Shown here: positions 31,795 through 39,899 of the stretch, piece by piece
Numbering within the stretch: position 1 is the first letter of the stretch
How the letters are laid out: the number at the start of each line of letters is the position of its first letter
Origin: Thermocrispum municipale DSM 44069
GTDB lineage: Bacteria; Actinomycetota; Actinomycetes; Mycobacteriales; Pseudonocardiaceae
DNA: 40,127 bases
Assembly: GCF_000427825.1 (NCBI RefSeq)
Contig: NZ_ATYT01000021.1
Span: 1 to 40,127 of the forward strand
Reading direction: 5' to 3'
Made by a program: the position numbers and the translations under genes
The notes under the pieces: model-generated
What the model saw: only the letters and a program-made list of their open reading frames with translations
Databases searched by the model: none
What the model was told of the DNA's origin: nothing

Positions 31795-33507
31795 TCAGTG
31801 GTGCTCGCGCCAGCGATTGGTGATCGGCAGCCGACGGTCGCGGCCGAACGCCTTGAACGTGATCTTGGTGCCCGGCGGGTACTGCCGCCGCTTGTACTCG
31901 GCGATGTCCACCATCCGCACCACGCGGTCGATGACGTCCGGGTCGAAGCCTGCCGCGACCAGGTCCGCATAGCCCCGATCGCCCTCGACGTAGTCGTCCA
32001 GGATGTCGTCCAGCAGCGCGTAGTCCGGTAGCGAGTCGGTGTCCAGCTGACCGGGCCGCAGTTCGGCCGACGGTGGCTTGGTGATCGAGTTCTCCGGGAT
32101 CGGCGGGACCTCACCGCGCCGCTCCGCCTCGGCGTTGCGCCAGCGCGCCAGCTGCCAGACATGGGTCTTGAACACGTCCTTGATCGGCGCGAACGCACCC
32201 ACCGCGTCGCCGTAGATCGTGGAGTAGCCGACGGCGATCTCCGTCTTGTTCCCGGTGGCCAGCACCAAGTGGCCCTCGGAGTTCGACAACGCCATCAGCA
32301 GCACGCCGCGCACGCGGGCCTGCACGTTCTCCTCGGCAAGACCTTCCAACCCGAGCTGGTCGACGTAGGTGTGCACCATGTCGGCGATCGGTTGGACGCG
32401 GAACGGACACCCCAGCCGCTTGGCGAGTTCCTCGGCATCGGTGCGCGAATGCTCGGAGGAGTACTTCGACGGCATCGACACGCCGTGCACGTTCTCCGGG
32501 CCCAGCGCGTCGACCGCCAGCGCGGCGCACACCGCGGAGTCGATCCCCCCGGAGAAGCCGAGGATCACCGACGAGAAGCCGTTCTTGCGCACGTAGTCGC
32601 GCAGCCCCAGCACCAGCGCCGACCAGACCTCCGCCTCGTCCGACAGCGGCTGGACCTGCGGATTGGTGATCTTCTCGTACGCCGGCAGCGGCTCGTCCAT
32701 CAACACCTTCCGCTGGACGTTCACGCCGGCGAACGTTCCGCTGCGGTGGCCGGTGCCCGCAGTCAGCTCGAGATCGGCCACCAGCACCTTGCTGACGAAC
32801 TGCTCGGCGGTGGCCAGCGCGGTGCCGGATGGGTCGACGATGAACGACCCACCGTCGAACACCAGGTCGTCCTGCCCGCCGACCTGGTTGCAGTACACCA
32901 GCGGCGCGCCCGCCTCGGCCGCACGCCTGCCGGCCAGCTCGATGCGCACGTCGTCCTTGTTGCGCTCGTACGGCGACGCGTTCGGCGACACGATCACATC
33001 GACGCCCGCCTCACCGAGCGCGGCGATCGGGCCGCCGTCCTGCCACAGGTCCTCACAGATGACCATGCCGATGTCGACGCCGTGGAAGCGCAGCACGGTC
33101 AGCTCGTCGCCGGACTTGAACCAGCGCCGCTCGTCGAACACGCCGTAATTGGGCAGGTGGTGCTTGAACTGGCGGGCGACGACCTCGCCGCGCCACAGCG
33201 CCCCGGCCGCGTTGCGGGGGCCGTCCTGGTCGTCCAGGTAGCCGACCACGGTCAGCACGTCACCGGTGCCCTCGGCATCGAGCCGGGCAGCTAGGTCGGT
33301 CAACGCCTGACGGGCGGCGGACGTGAAGGTCTGCCGCAGGGCAAGGTCCTCGACGGGATAGCCGGTCAAGGCCATCTCGGAACACACGACCACGTGCGCT
33401 CCCGCCGCGGCCGCCTGTCGGACGGCGTCGACGATCAGGTCGGCATTACCGGTCAGGTCGCCGACGGTGGGGTTGAGCTGAGCGAGCGCAATTCGCAGTT
33501 GAGGCAC
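31795..33507 (-). CDS. nadE: Glutamine-dependent NAD+ synthetase
   Basis: This 570-residue protein joins a glutaminase and a synthetase. The N-terminal nitrilase-like domain has the triad Glu44 (SEMALTGYP), Lys115 (FKHHLPNYG) and Cys151 (VICEDLW), which frees ammonia from glutamine. The C-terminal domain has the P-loop GFSGGIDS (residues 317-324) and adenylates nicotinic acid adenine dinucleotide to form NAD+. The length fits the 560-590-residue bacterial type rather than the long 680-residue mycobacterial form. The GTG at 33507 begins VPQLRIALAQ, the expected start; a GTG at 33531 would add eight residues. It lies 57 bp after secA2 on the same strand and may be co-transcribed. Confidence 0.95.
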   Translation of the reverse strand: MPQLRIALAQLNPTVGDLTGNADLIVDAVRQAAAAGAHVVVCSEMALTGYPVEDLALRQTFTSAARQALTDLAARLDAEGTGDVLTVVGYLDDQDGPRNAAGALWRGEVVARQFKHHLPNYGVFDERRWFKSGDELTVLRFHGVDIGMVICEDLWQDGGPIAALGEAGVDVIVSPNASPYERNKDDVRIELAGRRAAEAGAPLVYCNQVGGQDDLVFDGGSFIVDPSGTALATAEQFVSKVLVADLELTAGTGHRSGTFAGVNVQRKVLMDEPLPAYEKITNPQVQPLSDEAEVWSALVLGLRDYVRKNGFSSVILGFSGGIDSAVCAALAVDALGPENVHGVSMPSKYSSEHSRTDAEELAKRLGCPFRVQPIADMVHTYVDQLGLEGLAEENVQARVRGVLLMALSNSEGHLVLATGNKTEIAVGYSTIYGDAVGAFAPIKDVFKTHVWQLARWRNAEAERRGEVPPIPENSITKPPSAELRPGQLDTDSLPDYALLDDILDDYVEGDRGYADLVAAGFDPDVIDRVVRMVDIAEYKRRQYPPGTKITFKAFGRDRRLPITNRWREHH

Positions 33508-33564
33508 ACGCTCATTCTTTCGCACCGACACCGTTCGGCGCAGTGGCGCGATTCGTGCCGCGCC

Positions 33565-35913
33565 TCACGTGCGCTTCTTGCGCAGCAGGCCCCGCACCTT
33601 CTTCAGCGCTTGCTCGGCGTCGGAGTCGAACGGGTTGTCGTGCACCAGGTACGTCCAGGTCGAGGTCGGCCTGCGCACCCCGGCCGCGGCCACGTCGAGC
33701 TCACCGTCGACCACCTTCGCGTCCTGGAACGTCTCCGCCAGCCGCTCCTTCGCGGTCGGGACGATCTTGTAGAACTCGGGGATCGCGGCCCGGTGGAACT
33801 CGTCGATCGGCGTCTCCTTGCCCAGCGCGCGGAGGTGGATCGACTCGCGCACGTCGGTGAGGAACGCCAGGTGGTCCGACCACAGCTGGTCGAGGTGGAA
33901 CAGCAGGACTTCCCGGGCCAGGGTGCGTGCCTTCTCCTCGCCCAGTTTCTCCACGACCTCGTCGTAGTGCTTGCTCGCCTCGGACTCCTCGGACGCCAGG
34001 TACTCCGCCGCGACGTCGGTGGTGAGCACCTCCTCGCGGAACTCCAGCAGGTCGTTGCGCTGCCGCTCGATCAACCGCGTGTACCGCCAGGTGTTGCGGT
34101 GGATCTCCAGGTTGGCGCCTTCCATCACCCGCTGCGCGTGGTTGAGGTGCCGCTGTGCGGCCGGGTCGGTGATCTCACCCTTCTCGTCCGGTGTCAGGCC
34201 CTCCGGCACGTCCGGTGCTCCGGACAGCACCAGATCGTCGTTGAGGCTGGCGAAGAAGATCGACCCGCCCGGGTCACCCTGCCGGCCGGCCCGCCCGCGC
34301 AACTGGTCGTCCAACCGTGACGACGGATAGCGGGCGGTCCCGATGACGTACAAGCCGCCGAGTTCGACGACCTCGTCCCGCTCCTCCTCGCTGCCGTTGC
34401 TGCCACCCAGTTTGATGTCGGTGCCGCGGCCGGCCATCTGCGTCGAGACCGTGATCGTGCCTGCCTTACCGGCTTCCGCGATGATCTCGGCTTCTTCCGC
34501 GTCGTTGCGCGCGTTCAGCACGGTGCACTCCAGCCCGGCCTTGCGCAGCTTCTCCGCCAACTCCTCGGACTCCGCCACGTCCTGGGTGCCCACCAGGATC
34601 GGCCTGCCCTCGCCGTGGACCCGCTTGATCTCGTCCACGATCGCGCGCAGTTTGCTCGACGGCGAGTCGAAGATCCGGTCGGGCTCGTCGACCCGGATGT
34701 TCGGCGTGTTCGGCGGGATGACCGCGACTTCCAGCTTGTAGAACTCGCGCAGCGTCTCGGCGACCGCGACGGCGGTACCGGTCATCCCGGCCACCGTGGG
34801 ATAGCTGCCGATGAGCGCCTGCACGGTGATGGAGTCCAGCACTTCGCCGCGGTCCGACGGCGGGAGCTGCTCCTTCACCTCGACGGCCGCCTGCAGCCCG
34901 TCCGGCCAGCGCTGCAGTTCCGCCACCCGCCCGCGGGAGGCGTTGATCAGCTGGACCTTGCCGTCGCGCACGATGTAGTCGACGTCGCGGGTGAGCAGCG
35001 CGTGTGCGTGCAGCGCCACGTTGACCGCGGCCAGCCGGTCGGAGCCTTCCTCGTACAGGTTGATGCCGCCGAGGGCCTTCTCCACCACGGACGCACCCGC
35101 CGGGGTCAGCCACGCGTTGCGGCCGTCCGCGTCGGTCTCGTAGTGCAGCCCGAGCCGCAGCCGCCGCACGATCTTGGCGACTTCCTCGTCCGCCTGACCG
35201 GCGTCCACCGAGCCGGCCATCACCAGCGGCACGCGAGCCTCGTCGACCAGCACCGAGTCGGCCTCGTCGACGATGGCGACCTGCGCCTTCGCCATCACCC
35301 GCTGCTCGACGTCGGTCACCAGGCGATCGCGCAGCACGTCGAAGCCGATCTCGGACACCGCGCCGTAGGTCACGTCGCTGTGGTAGGCGGCTCGACGCTC
35401 CTCGTGGGTGCGCGACGGCTCGACCCAGTCGACGGTCACGCCGAGCAGGTCGAACACCGGCCGCATCCACTCCGCGTCCCGGCGCGCCAGGTAGTCGTTG
35501 ACGGAGATGACGTGCACCCGCTTGCCCTGCAGGGCGTAGCCGCTGGCCGCCAGCGCACCGACCAGCGTCTTGCCTTCACCGGTGGCCATCTCCACGACGT
35601 GCCCGGTCAGCAGCCCCATGACGCCGAGCAGCTGCACGTCGAACGCGCGCTCGCCGAGCGCGCGGCGGCCTGCCTCCCGGCCCAGGGCGCAGACCTCGAC
35701 GAGCTGCTCGTTGCCGAACGAGTCGGCGTCGCGCAGCTTGCCTGCCCGTGCGGTCAGTTCCTCGTCGGTCAGCTCGCGGAGGTCGTCCTCGCGCTGTTCG
35801 ATCTGCGGCAGCAGCTTCTCGTACTTGGCCAGCGAGACACTGGCCGGCCGCTCGATTATTCGGCGCAACCGCTGACCGATCCGCTTCGTCACCGGTGTTC
35901 GCCCGCGAGCCAT
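33565..35913 (-). CDS. secA2: Accessory Sec translocase ATPase SecA2
   Basis: This 782-residue protein has the SecA motor: Walker A ATGEGKT (residues 110-116), ISVNDYLARRDAEW, Walker B IVDEADSVLVDEAR (Asp216, Glu217), VAGMTGTA, MAGRGTDI and LRGRAGRQGDPG. It is shorter than the main SecA1 of actinobacteria (over 900 residues), with no C-terminal zinc-binding tail, which marks the accessory SecA2. SecA2 exports a small set of proteins, in mycobacteria including some without signal peptides. The ATG at 35913 follows GGAGAGG closely. It is divergent from the CaeA-like gene (119-bp gap) and upstream of nadE, unlike M. tuberculosis where secA2 lies elsewhere. Confidence 0.9.
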   Translation of the reverse strand: MARGRTPVTKRIGQRLRRIIERPASVSLAKYEKLLPQIEQREDDLRELTDEELTARAGKLRDADSFGNEQLVEVCALGREAGRRALGERAFDVQLLGVMGLLTGHVVEMATGEGKTLVGALAASGYALQGKRVHVISVNDYLARRDAEWMRPVFDLLGVTVDWVEPSRTHEERRAAYHSDVTYGAVSEIGFDVLRDRLVTDVEQRVMAKAQVAIVDEADSVLVDEARVPLVMAGSVDAGQADEEVAKIVRRLRLGLHYETDADGRNAWLTPAGASVVEKALGGINLYEEGSDRLAAVNVALHAHALLTRDVDYIVRDGKVQLINASRGRVAELQRWPDGLQAAVEVKEQLPPSDRGEVLDSITVQALIGSYPTVAGMTGTAVAVAETLREFYKLEVAVIPPNTPNIRVDEPDRIFDSPSSKLRAIVDEIKRVHGEGRPILVGTQDVAESEELAEKLRKAGLECTVLNARNDAEEAEIIAEAGKAGTITVSTQMAGRGTDIKLGGSNGSEEERDEVVELGGLYVIGTARYPSSRLDDQLRGRAGRQGDPGGSIFFASLNDDLVLSGAPDVPEGLTPDEKGEITDPAAQRHLNHAQRVMEGANLEIHRNTWRYTRLIERQRNDLLEFREEVLTTDVAAEYLASEESEASKHYDEVVEKLGEEKARTLAREVLLFHLDQLWSDHLAFLTDVRESIHLRALGKETPIDEFHRAAIPEFYKIVPTAKERLAETFQDAKVVDGELDVAAAGVRRPTSTWTYLVHDNPFDSDAEQALKKVRGLLRKKRT

Positions 35914-36020
35914 CGACCTCTCCGCATCCTTCGACGTGGTTGTGGGTGCCCCTGCGGGCTCCAACGACGCATTCTTGCACCGGGTTCCCGGTCGCGGGTC
36001 AACCGCGGACCTTTTGGTGG

Positions 36021-36026
36021 CAGGAT
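36021..36026 (+). promoter_or_regulatory. -10 hexamer CAGGAT before the CaeA-like gene (leaderless candidate)
   Basis: CAGGAT ends 6 nt before the GTG at 36033, putting the transcription start at the start codon. No ribosome binding site is present. GTCAAC (35998-36003) lies 17 nt upstream as a weak -35. Confidence 0.4.
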
Positions 36027-36032
36027 CGTCCC

Positions 36033-37637
36033 GTGCGATCACGAATCCGCGCGGCCGCATCGATCGTCGCGGCGCTGACCGCGATGAGCCTGGTGGCCTG
36101 TACCGATGGCGAGCCGGAGCGGCCGCCGACACAGCCACCGCAGACGCCGAAGCCGCTCGCCGACGGCCCATCGGAACTGGCGGAGTTCTACGGTCAGCGG
36201 GTGCGCTGGGGCTCGTGCGACGGCTACGCCTCCTCGGATCTCGGCGAGCAGGCGATGCGGGTGGCGTCGAATCTGCAGTGCACCCGGCTGAAGGTCCCGC
36301 TGGACTACGAGGATCCGGACGGACCCACGGTGCAGATCGCCGTGCTGCGCAAGCCTGCGCAGGGTCCGGGCAAGCGGATCGGGTCGCTGTTCATCAATCC
36401 GGGCGGCCCTGGCGCGTCCGGAGTGGAGGCCGCCGCCGCGCTGACGTTGTCGCCCACGATGACCAAGCTCGCCACCCGGTTCGACATCGTCGGGTTCGAC
36501 CCGCGCGGCATCGGGGCCAGCCGCCCGCAGGTGACGTGCTACACCCCGGAGGAACGCGACGCCGACCGGGCCGACGACGGCGAGGTCGACGGATCCAAGT
36601 CCGGCGTGGCGGCCGCCGAGCGGGAATCGCGCGATTTCGCCCGCAAGTGTGCGCAGCGCACCGAGCACGGCGCGGAGTTCCTGGAGAACCTGGGGAGCCG
36701 GGACGTCGCCCGCGACATGGACGTCATGCGGTCGGCGCTGGGCGACGAGAAGCTGACCTACCTGGGCTATTCGTACGGCACGCGCATCGGCTACACCTAC
36801 GCCGAGGCCTTCCCGGACAAGGTCAGGGCGATGGTGCTGGACGGAGCGCTCGACCCCGAGCAGGACGCCGTGGAGTCGCTGGTCGAGCAGGGTGTCGGGT
36901 TCGGCAAAGCGTTCACCGAGTTCGCGCGGTGGTGCGTCAAGCGGCCGGACTGCGCGCTCGGCCGATCGGCGCCGCTGGCCGTGCGGGCCTACCAGGACCT
37001 GGTGCGCCCGCTGATCGAGCGCAAGATCGACCTGGAGGACGGACGCAAGCTCTCCTACGAGGACGCGACCACCGCGACCGTGCAGGCGTTGTACTCGCAG
37101 TCGATGTGGGAGGAGCTCAACGCCGGTCTCAACGACCTCGAACGCGGTCGAGGCGAGCGGCTGATGGCGTTGGCCGACCAGTACATGGAGCGCAACTCCG
37201 ACGGCACCTACTCCAGTACCCAGGACATGCTCGTCGCGGTGCGTTGCGTGGACGATCCGCCGGTGACCAGCCGGGCCGAGCTGACCGAGGCGCAGCGACG
37301 GTTCGTCAAAGTCGCGCCGTTCCTCGACCCGGGCACGCCGATCGCGGGCTTTCGTGACGCTTGCGCCTTCTGGCCGGCGAAGTCGACCGGCGAACCACAC
37401 CTGCCGGACGTGAAAGGCCTCCCACCGGTCCTGGTCATCTCCACCACCGGCGATCCGGCGACGCCGTACCAGGCAGGGGTGCAGTTGGCGAAGGCGCTGA
37501 ACGGGCGGTTGTTGACCTACGAGGGCAACCAGCACACCGTGTTCGGCCAAGGCGTGCGCTGCGTCGACGACGCGGGCGTGGCCTACCTGATCAACCGCGC
37601 CCTTCCGGACGAAGGAACGCGCTGCAAGAGCGGGTAA
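36033..37637 (+). CDS. CaeA-like alpha/beta hydrolase lipoprotein (TAP-like C-terminus)
   Basis: This 534-residue protein starts at the GTG at 36033. The first 23 residues are a lipoprotein signal ending in the lipobox LVAC (Cys23), so it is anchored outside the membrane. The hydrolase fold has the oxyanion loop NPGGPG (122-127), FDPRGIG, the nucleophile GYSYG (Ser247), Asp474 (TTGDPATPY) and His501 (GNQHTVFG). The C-terminal part matches the TAP-like domain of tripeptidyl aminopeptidases from Streptomyces. M. tuberculosis has two related proteins (Rv2223c, Rv2224c/CaeA) at this place, described as cell-envelope carboxylesterase or peptidase; a single copy is present here. Confidence 0.92.
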   Translation: MRSRIRAAASIVAALTAMSLVACTDGEPERPPTQPPQTPKPLADGPSELAEFYGQRVRWGSCDGYASSDLGEQAMRVASNLQCTRLKVPLDYEDPDGPTVQIAVLRKPAQGPGKRIGSLFINPGGPGASGVEAAAALTLSPTMTKLATRFDIVGFDPRGIGASRPQVTCYTPEERDADRADDGEVDGSKSGVAAAERESRDFARKCAQRTEHGAEFLENLGSRDVARDMDVMRSALGDEKLTYLGYSYGTRIGYTYAEAFPDKVRAMVLDGALDPEQDAVESLVEQGVGFGKAFTEFARWCVKRPDCALGRSAPLAVRAYQDLVRPLIERKIDLEDGRKLSYEDATTATVQALYSQSMWEELNAGLNDLERGRGERLMALADQYMERNSDGTYSSTQDMLVAVRCVDDPPVTSRAELTEAQRRFVKVAPFLDPGTPIAGFRDACAFWPAKSTGEPHLPDVKGLPPVLVISTTGDPATPYQAGVQLAKALNGRLLTYEGNQHTVFGQGVRCVDDAGVAYLINRALPDEGTRCKSG

Positions 37638-37684
37638 GCGCGCCGAGCGAGGGCGGGTCCGTGGTGTAGCGGCGGTATGCGGGC

Positions 37685-37690
37685 TACGCT
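37685..37690 (+). promoter_or_regulatory. -10 hexamer TACGCT before the glutamine synthetase gene (leaderless candidate)
   Basis: TACGCT ends 6 nt before the ATG at 37697, again placing the transcription start at the start codon. There is no Shine-Dalgarno sequence and no clear -35. Confidence 0.4.
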
Positions 37691-37696
37691 CGCGCC

Positions 37697-39040
37697 ATGG
37701 ATCGCCAGCAAGAGTTCGTGCTGCGTACGCTCGAGGAGCGCGACATCCGGTTCGTCCGGCTGTGGTTCACCGACGTACTTGGTTTCCTCAAGTCCGTTGC
37801 GGTGGCCCCGGCCGAGCTGGAGGGCGCGTTCAGCGAAGGCATCGGCTTCGACGGATCGGCCATCGAGGGCTTCGCCCGGGTGTACGAGTCGGACATGGTG
37901 GCCAAGCCCGACCCGTCGACGTTCCAGGTGCTGCCGTGGGAGACCCCGGACGGCGGCACGTATTCCGCGCGCATGTTCTGCGACATCGCCATGCCGGACG
38001 GGTCGCCGTCGTGGGCCGACCCGCGGCACGTGCTGCGCCGACAGCTCGCCAAGGCCAGCGAGGCAGGCTTCACCTGCTACGTCCACCCGGAGATCGAGTT
38101 CTTCCTGCTGTCGGACATCACCGACGACGGCACGGAGCCGCAACCTGCGGACAACGGTGGCTACTTCGACCAGGCCTCGCACGCCAAGGCCACCCACTTC
38201 CGGCGGCACGCGATCGAGACGCTGGAGGCCATGGGCATCTCGGTGGAGTTCAGCCACCACGAGGTCGCGCCCGGCCAGCAGGAGATCGACCTGCGCTACG
38301 CGGACGCGTTGACGATGGCCGACAACGTGATGACCTTCCGCTACGTGATCAAGGAGGTCGCGCTGCGGCAAGGGGTGCGGGCGACGTTCATGCCCAAGCC
38401 GTTCACCGACCAGCCGGGCTCGGGCATGCACACCCACGTCAGCCTGTTCGAAGGCGACCGGAACGCGTTCTTCGACCCGGAGGACCCGGACGAGCTGTCC
38501 GCCACCGGGAAGGCGTTCGTCGCCGGTCTGCTCACCCACGCCAGGGAGATCTCGGCGGTCACCAACCAGTGGGTGAACTCCTACAAGCGGCTGACCGCCG
38601 GCGGGGAGGCTCCGACCACGGTGTCGTGGGGTCGGGCGAACCGGTCCGCGCTGGTGCGAGTGCCGATGTATTCGCCAGGGAAGGCGTCGTCGCGTCGAGT
38701 CGAGCTGCGGACTCCGGACTCGGCGTGCAACCCGTACCTGGCGTACTCGGTGATCTTGGCCGCAGGTCTGCGCGGGATCGACAAGGGCTACGAACTGCCA
38801 CCCGCCGCCGAGGACGACATCTGGCAGTTGACCGAGGCGGAGCGCCGTGCCGCCGGTTACGAGCAGCTTCCGCAGAACCTGGGCGAGGCGCTGGCGGAGA
38901 TGGACAGGTCCGAGCTGCTGCCGGAGGTACTCGGCGAGCACGTCTACGACTTCTTCCTCCGGAACAAGCGCCAGGAGTGGGACAACTACCGCCGCGAGGT
39001 CACCCCGTACGAGTTGCGGACGCTGTTGCCGATGCTGTAG
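37697..39040 (+). CDS. glnA2: GlnA2-type glutamine synthetase-like ligase
   Basis: This 447-residue protein is a type I glutamine synthetase: GFDGSAIEGF (residues 50-59), EIEFFLL, the ATP-site segment FMPKPFTDQPGSGMHTHVSL, and SANP-like CNPYLAYSVILAAGLRG. The adenylylation site NLYDLP of GlnA1 is replaced by EDDIWQLTEAER, so control by GlnE is not expected. The type matches GlnA2 (Rv2222c), which in M. tuberculosis also follows the CaeA genes. GlnA2 of Streptomyces has been reported to ligate glutamate to polyamines, so the substrate may not be ammonia. It is transcribed in the same direction as the hydrolase, 59 bp apart, but seems to have its own promoter. Confidence 0.93.
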   Translation: MDRQQEFVLRTLEERDIRFVRLWFTDVLGFLKSVAVAPAELEGAFSEGIGFDGSAIEGFARVYESDMVAKPDPSTFQVLPWETPDGGTYSARMFCDIAMPDGSPSWADPRHVLRRQLAKASEAGFTCYVHPEIEFFLLSDITDDGTEPQPADNGGYFDQASHAKATHFRRHAIETLEAMGISVEFSHHEVAPGQQEIDLRYADALTMADNVMTFRYVIKEVALRQGVRATFMPKPFTDQPGSGMHTHVSLFEGDRNAFFDPEDPDELSATGKAFVAGLLTHAREISAVTNQWVNSYKRLTAGGEAPTTVSWGRANRSALVRVPMYSPGKASSRRVELRTPDSACNPYLAYSVILAAGLRGIDKGYELPPAAEDDIWQLTEAERRAAGYEQLPQNLGEALAEMDRSELLPEVLGEHVYDFFLRNKRQEWDNYRREVTPYELRTLLPML

Positions 39041-39164
39041 CCGTCCGCGGGCCGGCGGATCGCTGCTGTCCGGTCGGCATGCGGCCGCCGCTCATCCGGC
39101 TGGATGGTCACCTGCTCCTCGGTCTGTCACGGCGACCGGCCCGTCATGCGGGCGTGACTGGCCC

Positions 39165-39304
39165 GTGGTCGCCGACCGCTCGTGGGCTCCGGCCCGCCTG
39201 TGGTCACCCGACCGCTCGTGGACTCCGGCCCACCCGCGGTCGCCCACGCTCGTGGCCATCGAGCCGTCTGTGGTCACCCGACCACTCGTGGACTCCGGGC
39301 CGCC
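39165..39304. repeat. Degenerate tandem repeat, about 35 bp, four copies
   Basis: Units start near 39165, 39200, 39236 and 39270. The second and fourth are nearly identical (GTGGTCACCCGACC then CTCGTGGACTCCGG); the first is close and the third is diverged. The array is in the 420-bp stretch between glnA2 and the rrn promoter region, in which I see no gene. Confidence 0.85.
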
Positions 39305-39474
39305 CGCACCTGTCGACCCGCCCGCCGGTCGCTCTGCATCCAGGCCTCGCAACCGGTTCGCCCGCCCGGAAGTCGCCCAGCCAACCGCGGCTCGGGCGGC
39401 GCCAAGATCGACTCCTCCCGGCCAAGATCGGCGCTCAGGCTGCTGACCTGCGGTTTCGCTAAAACCGACCCCCC

Positions 39475-39505
39475 CTGAAAGTGGGCCTGGAGGGGTGTGT
39501 AATCT
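39475..39505 (+). promoter_or_regulatory. Possible upstream rrn promoter
   Basis: CTGAAA (39475-39480) and TAATCT (39500-39505), 19 bp apart, make a weaker promoter candidate about 150 bp before the main one. The -10 is preceded by TGTG. Several promoters in series are common for actinobacterial rrn operons. Confidence 0.3.
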
Positions 39506-39622
39506 TCTCTCCAGACGCAAGCGAGCGGCTCGCAAAACCGAGCGAAAGCCCGGTGGCGAGAGCCAGGCAGAGGCTGGTAAGGTAGATAGCCGGATCAGCC
39601 GAAGCCACTCGGGACGAGCAGG

Positions 39623-39651
39623 TTGACACTGCGAAACGGACCGGGTAGCGT
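39623..39651 (+). promoter_or_regulatory. Main rrn promoter candidate
   Basis: A perfect -35 TTGACA (39623-39628) and -10 TAGCGT (39646-39651) are separated by 17 bp, the best promoter match in the window. Transcription would begin near 39658, about 240 nt before the 16S gene. Confidence 0.75.
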
Positions 39652-39770
39652 AGAGCGTCCGCCCTGAGGCAGACCACTCCCGACGAGAAAATATCGGAGC
39701 AGTGGGCTGCGCCCAGGGGAAAACCCGCCGAGTGACTCACTTCAAGTGACGAATTCGGCATGCACAGCGT

Positions 39771-39835
39771 GTTGTTTGAGAACTCAACAGTGTGTTTGTG
39801 AGCTTAGCCAGTTGATTTTTTTTGGAACCCTGTTT
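39771..39835 (+). promoter_or_regulatory. rRNA leader: antitermination-type hairpin and processing region
   Basis: TTGAG (39776-39780) and CTCAA (39783-39787) form a short inverted repeat in GTTTGAGAACTCAACAG, a sequence typical of actinobacterial pre-16S leaders next to the antitermination signals. It is followed by a U-rich, T-run stretch (39810-39840) that is unusual for this genome and probably belongs to the RNase III processing stem of 16S rRNA. Confidence 0.5.
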
Positions 39836-39899
39836 GGGTTTCTTTGAGTTTGCGGCCGGCATGCATTTGTTTGTGTGTTGGTTGTTTTGTCAGGATTCA

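Noticed and set aside
37660-37685. tRNA-like D-arm sequence (CCGTGGTGTAGCGGC)
   Set aside because: No anticodon arm, T-arm or acceptor pairing can be found around it.
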